Below are positions 60,752 through 64,000 of a stretch of 64,000 nucleotides of DNA, one piece after another. Within the stretch, counting starts at the first letter, position 1. Each line of letters opens with the position of its first letter. The notes beneath the pieces were generated by a model. It worked only from the letters and a program-made list of their open reading frames with translations. It did not search any database and had not been told where the DNA came from. The position numbers and the translations under genes were made by a program. This DNA is from Alphaproteobacteria bacterium. Its GTDB lineage: Bacteria > Pseudomonadota > Alphaproteobacteria > SMXP01. Location: assembly GCA_028285305.1 (NCBI GenBank), contig JANQPV010000020.1, positions 1 through 64,000 of the forward strand, read 5' to 3'.

Positions 60752-61090
60752 ATGAGCATCAGACTCGAAAAACACTGGAAGCCGCTCACCTTGGATGAGG
60801 TGGACCTGCTGGGCAGGGAGCTGGGTGTTTATCAGATTGCCGATGAAGATGGTGTCGTTCAAAAAATCGGCTACGCGGGCGGGAAGTCGCTGTTCGGATT
60901 AAAGAGTGCGCTCGAGAAGGAATTTCACATTCGCGAAGGCAGACCTCACCAGTTTCGCTGCGAAGTGACGATGCAGTATATGAGCCGCTATGAAGAGCTG
61001 TTGATGATTCATCAAGCGGACCATCACTCTCTTCCACCCGAGAACGAAGAGGACCGCCCGGCTCGATTGGGCGCGCTCAACCCAGCCTAA
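60752..61090 (+). CDS. small GIY-YIG-like protein
   Basis: ATG 60752 gives 112 residues. The order GVYQIADEDGVVQKIGYAGG, then FGLKSALEKEF, then MQYMSRYEELLMIHQADHH and a PPENEED end recalls the GIY-YIG endonuclease fold: a G-Y/V-Y...I-G-Y, then Leu-rich helix, and a final Glu (E) and Asn. Several core residues are altered. A nuclease is therefore only a suggestion. It sits 18 bp before the dehydrogenase gene in the same direction. Confidence 0.6.
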   Translation: MSIRLEKHWKPLTLDEVDLLGRELGVYQIADEDGVVQKIGYAGGKSLFGLKSALEKEFHIREGRPHQFRCEVTMQYMSRYEELLMIHQADHHSLPPENEEDRPARLGALNPA

Positions 61091-61107
61091 TAAAGAGACG
61101 GAAGCGG

Positions 61108-62274
61108 ATGGACTTTTCCCTCACTGAAGAACAAAAGATCATCTTGGAGAACGTGCGCCGTTTCGTCCGGGAAGAGATCTTGCCTTTGGAAGAAAAGCTG
61201 GACCCCGACGCGACGCAAGTGGGGCCTCAAGACCAAGAGCGCCTGGTGAGCAAAGTCAAAGATATGGGGCTTTACGGTCTTGGCATTCCGCCTGAGTTCG
61301 GCGGTCCAGAGATCGATACGGTCACTCACTCTTTGATCGCGATGGAAACGTCGCAACACCGGGCCGGTCTTTATGCGCCTTGCTATGGGGCGTTCGGCGG
61401 GGCGGGTCTTGCCCAGCTGTTCGAGGCAAGCGCGGCGCAGAAGGAAAAGTACTTGTTCCCCACTCTTCGGGGTGAAAAACGCGGTTTCTTTGCGCTCACA
61501 GAACCATCGGGCGGTTCGGACCCGGCGCGGGCGATTCAAACACGGGCGGTGCGCGAGGGCGATGATTGGATCCTTAATGGCGCAAAGATCTTCATCAGCG
61601 GGGCGGACAAAGCCGATTATGGAATTGTCTTTGCCCGAACGGCCCCCGAGAAAGGGCGCAACGGCATCACGTGCTTTATTGTCGAGCGTGACATGCCTGG
61701 ATTTCATGTGAGGCGCGTGGTTCACACCTTGCGATCAGCGCACTACGCAACCGAGCTGCAATTCGAAGACGTCCGTGTACCGCACGACAATGTGCTTGGC
61801 GAAGTTAATCAGGGCTTTGCGGTCGCTAACGACAGACTAAGCCGGCAGCGTATTCCGTATGCGGCGGGCTGTTTGGGCGCCGCCATTCGGGCGCAAGAAA
61901 TGTCAATAGACTACGTGAAGCTGCGCGAAACGTTCGGCGCCCCGCTTGCCACGCGGCAGTCCGTCCAATGGATGATCGTGGATAATGAAATCGATATCAG
62001 GACGGCGCGCTGGGCGGTGCTCGATGCGGCACAAAAGGCGGACGCGGGCGAACCTTTCCGAACGGAGGCGGCCATGGCGAAACTCCTCGCATCGGAAGGC
62101 GCAGGCCGCGTGGTCGACCGCGCCATTCAGATGCATGGCGGGTACGGCGTGACCAAAGATTTGCCGCTGGAGCGTTGGTACCGGGAACTCCGTATCCGGC
62201 GCATCGGCGAAGGCCCAAGTGAAGTCCAGCGCCTTGTGATGGCGCGCGATTTGATCGGCCAATCCCTGCACTAA
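61108..62274 (+). CDS. acyl-CoA dehydrogenase
   Basis: The 388-residue FAD enzyme has FSLTEEQKIILENVRRFV, LGIPPEFGGPEI, FALTEPSGGSDPARAIQ, NGAKIFISGADKADYG, RETFGAPLATRQSVQWMI and HGGYGVTKDLPLERWYREL, all usual for medium-chain or branched-acid enzymes. A purine-rich GACGGAAG is upstream. With the CoA-transferase gene 13 bp behind it forms a unit that would activate and then desaturate an acid. Confidence 0.94.
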   Translation: MDFSLTEEQKIILENVRRFVREEILPLEEKLDPDATQVGPQDQERLVSKVKDMGLYGLGIPPEFGGPEIDTVTHSLIAMETSQHRAGLYAPCYGAFGGAGLAQLFEASAAQKEKYLFPTLRGEKRGFFALTEPSGGSDPARAIQTRAVREGDDWILNGAKIFISGADKADYGIVFARTAPEKGRNGITCFIVERDMPGFHVRRVVHTLRSAHYATELQFEDVRVPHDNVLGEVNQGFAVANDRLSRQRIPYAAGCLGAAIRAQEMSIDYVKLRETFGAPLATRQSVQWMIVDNEIDIRTARWAVLDAAQKADAGEPFRTEAAMAKLLASEGAGRVVDRAIQMHGGYGVTKDLPLERWYRELRIRRIGEGPSEVQRLVMARDLIGQSLH

Positions 62275-62287
62275 CGAAAGACAGTAT

Positions 62288-63484
62288 ATGCGCGAGTATC
62301 CTTTGAAGGGTGTCACCGTTATCGATCTGGGTCAGGTTTACCAAGGCCCCTATGCGGGCTTTCTTCTGGCCAAGGCCGGGGCGGATGTCATCAAGGTGGA
62401 ACCTCCCGGCGGCGAACCGCTTCGGGCGCGGGAGGCCGTCTCGGGCCGCGCTCTTTTGCCCATGGCGATGCTCAATCAACACAAGCGGGCAATCACGCTC
62501 AATCTGAAAACGGAAAAGGGTAAGCACCTTCTCATAGAGCTGGCCAAAAAGGGCGATGTACTAATTGAAAACTATGCGCCTGGCGTGTTGGATAAGCTTG
62601 GTGTCGGTGCGGATGCTCTGATGAGCGCCAATCCGCGCCTCGTTTATGCATCGGCAACGGGGTACGGACTGTCGGGACCGGAACGAGACAGTCTTGCCAT
62701 GGATATCACGGTCCAAGCGGCGTCGGGCGTGATGAGCATTACGGGCTTTCCCGATTCGCCACCCGTCAAAGCGGGTCCCGCGATTGCCGACTTTATTTCG
62801 GGCACGCATCTATATGCGGGTATTGTGACCGCTCTTTTCGAACGGGAAAAAACCGGACAAGGAAGACATGTGGAAATCTCCATGCAGGAAACGCTCTATC
62901 CGACGTTCGCGTCCAATCTCGGCCTCATGACCCAGGACCATGACGGGGCGCCGCCCCGCGTGGGAAATCGCCACGGCGGTTTGGCGCTTGCACCGTACAA
63001 TGTTTATCCAGCCAAAGATGGCTACGTCTCCATTATTTGCATCAAGGAAAGCCATTGGGGGAACCTACTTAAAGCAATGGGGCGGGAAGATCTGTCCGAA
63101 GATGAGCGCTTCTCGAACAACGCGCAGCGTGTCCGGCATATCGACGAGACCGACACTCTTGTGTCTGAATGGACGAGCGCTCATACGCGAGATGAACTCT
63201 TTGAATTAGCGCGCGAGTATCGTGTGCCGTCGGCGCCGGTGCGAGACCTTGTCGAAGTGACCCATAATGAGCACATGCATGCACGTGGCATGCTTCATTG
63301 GCTCGACCATTCAAGCCTGGGGCGCATTGTTGTCCCCGACAGCCCGATCCGCTTCACCGAAACGCCGCCGATGGGCGCTGCCGAAAATCCGGGGCTGGGA
63401 CAACATAATGACGAGGTTCTTAGGGACTTTCTCGGTATCTCGGAGGAAGAGATCAATCAGTTAGCAGAGGAGGGAGTGATTTGA
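62288..63484 (+). CDS. CaiB/BaiF family (class III) CoA transferase
   Basis: The 398-residue enzyme moves CoA between acids. It has VIDLGQVYQGPYAGFLLAKA, GADVIKVEPPGGEPLR, KRAITLNLKTEKGKHLL, VLIENYAPGVLDKLGVG and the Asp-bearing SITGFPDSPPVKAG region with FISGTHLYAGIVTALFERE; the active-site Asp lies near DFISG. The end has the usual DNP-like phrase GLGQHNDEVLRDFLG. It works with the dehydrogenase just upstream. Confidence 0.94.
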   Translation: MREYPLKGVTVIDLGQVYQGPYAGFLLAKAGADVIKVEPPGGEPLRAREAVSGRALLPMAMLNQHKRAITLNLKTEKGKHLLIELAKKGDVLIENYAPGVLDKLGVGADALMSANPRLVYASATGYGLSGPERDSLAMDITVQAASGVMSITGFPDSPPVKAGPAIADFISGTHLYAGIVTALFEREKTGQGRHVEISMQETLYPTFASNLGLMTQDHDGAPPRVGNRHGGLALAPYNVYPAKDGYVSIICIKESHWGNLLKAMGREDLSEDERFSNNAQRVRHIDETDTLVSEWTSAHTRDELFELAREYRVPSAPVRDLVEVTHNEHMHARGMLHWLDHSSLGRIVVPDSPIRFTETPPMGAAENPGLGQHNDEVLRDFLGISEEEINQLAEEGVI

Positions 63485-63502
63485 TTTGCAAGGCAAACTC
63501 GC

Positions 63503-64000
63503 TTACCCGTTGGGCTGCACCAAGATCTTGGCATGTTTCTCCGGAGAGGCCAGATCTTCGAAAGCGTCCGCAACACCGTCCAGTCTGACCTTTCCGGTGA
63601 TCAGAGGGCTGACGTCAATTTCTCCCTCGGCAATCTGGCGCAGGGAATGCGCAAACTCGTCACCGGAATACGCCACGACAAATCGAAAGTCTAGCTCCTT
63701 GACGACAGCGATATAGGGCTCGAACTGGTCGGCCTCCATACAAACACCCACTACAATAATGCGTGTCCCAGTCGGTGCTCCTTCAATGATTTGGTTGATA
63801 ACGCCGGGCACGCCGACGCATTCAAAGATCACTGCGTTTTTGGCCACGCGCCCTGCCTCTTCTAAGACAGTTCTTGCTTGCCCCGAGGTGGGCACATCCA
63901 TTTGCTCCCATGAATCATAAGGAGATCTCTGGGCCGGATCGATGAGCACATCTGCCCCCATCCTTTCTGCCAGGCGGCGACGGGCCGGTGAGAAATCAGC
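63503..64000 (-). CDS. zinc-type alcohol dehydrogenase, N-terminal part outside window
   Basis: The frame is open to the right edge (166 codons seen). The visible part begins ADFSPARRRLAERMGADVLID, the end of a Rossmann fold, then ILE-type helices, IFECVGVPGVINQII and VVGVCMEADQFEP, and ends with DAFEDLASPEKHAKILVQP. These match the C-terminal half of medium-chain zinc alcohol dehydrogenases. The Zn-binding N-terminus lies beyond the window. It converges with the CoA-transferase gene, 18 bp apart. Confidence 0.88.
   Translation of the reverse strand, partial: ADFSPARRRLAERMGADVLIDPAQRSPYDSWEQMDVPTSGQARTVLEEAGRVAKNAVIFECVGVPGVINQIIEGAPTGTRIIVVGVCMEADQFEPYIAVVKELDFRFVVAYSGDEFAHSLRQIAEGEIDVSPLITGKVRLDGVADAFEDLASPEKHAKILVQPNG

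Noticed and set aside
1-64000. CRISPR arrays, IS elements or rRNA genes
   Set aside because: I looked for regularly spaced direct repeats, transposase-like frames and rRNA sequence and saw none; no search tool was run.

Overview
Organism. The window fits a proteobacterium with mixed catabolic habits, most likely an alphaproteobacterium. The signs are a MipA/OmpV outer-membrane protein, an NsrR/Rrf2 regulator with a group III truncated haemoglobin, Spinster-type MFS carriers, and many acyl-CoA, P450, Rieske, GST and amidohydrolase genes read from good Shine-Dalgarno sites. No rRNA operon or species marker is present, so the assignment stays at class level and is an inference.

Region 1 (1-14980) is prophage-derived and read mostly on the minus strand. 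Its lysogeny switch is at 13.9-15.0 kb: a CI-like HTH/S24 repressor (+) diverges from a Cro-like protein (-). Behind the Cro-like gene come a NusG/RfaH-type elongation-factor homologue, a small-terminase-like protein and a SUKH immunity-type protein. The late part at 1-7.5 kb holds the large terminase, a 31-codon gene, a Ser/Gly-rich protein, a lipoprotein, a portal and a large virion-type protein cut by the window edge. Between these two parts lie a Tpt1/KptA RNA phosphotransferase, an MFS carrier, an amidohydrolase, a secreted protein and three tandem tRNA genes. All three tRNAs carry leucine anticodons (GAG, CAG, UAA) but have short class I variable loops.

Region 2 (15-32 kb) contains a decayed GNAT gene, a GST, a Baeyer-Villiger-type monooxygenase diverging from two acyl-CoA dehydrogenases, secreted proteins, an asparagine-synthase-like enzyme, ArfB, and two TetR-controlled units. 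One unit is a sterol-desaturase-like hydroxylase with its TetR gene. The other is an alpha/beta hydrolase with a QsdR-type regulator, divergent from a TauD-type dioxygenase. Both have clear palindromic operators.

Region 3 (32-48 kb) contains a GerW/DUF2953 trio, a DUF2157-DUF4401/GDYXXLXY membrane pair, an ArsR-SRPBCC-DUF899 operon, a divergent hydrolase/MFS pair around a perfect dyad, and an nsrR-haemoglobin-DUF1971 operon. The last diverges, across NsrR-like half-sites, from a four-gene metal-handling cluster (His-rich secreted protein, beta-barrel, HMA protein, MerT-like protein).

Region 4 (48-64 kb) is a long, mostly plus-strand catabolic block. It has an NHL propeller, a quinol-monooxygenase-like protein, two amidohydrolases, a P450, an orphan haem-copper oxidase subunit III/IV pair with an extra membrane protein, a deazaflavin-dependent reductase, a GST, a Rieske oxygenase, an acyl-CoA dehydrogenase, a CoA transferase and a partial alcohol dehydrogenase. 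A TetR gene at 51.7 kb diverges from it. The TetR-type operator at 52.36 kb has a clear relative at 55.62 kb, so one regulator probably controls both parts. The substrate cannot be named from sequence; a hydrophobic carboxylic acid, terpenoid or sterol-like compound would fit.
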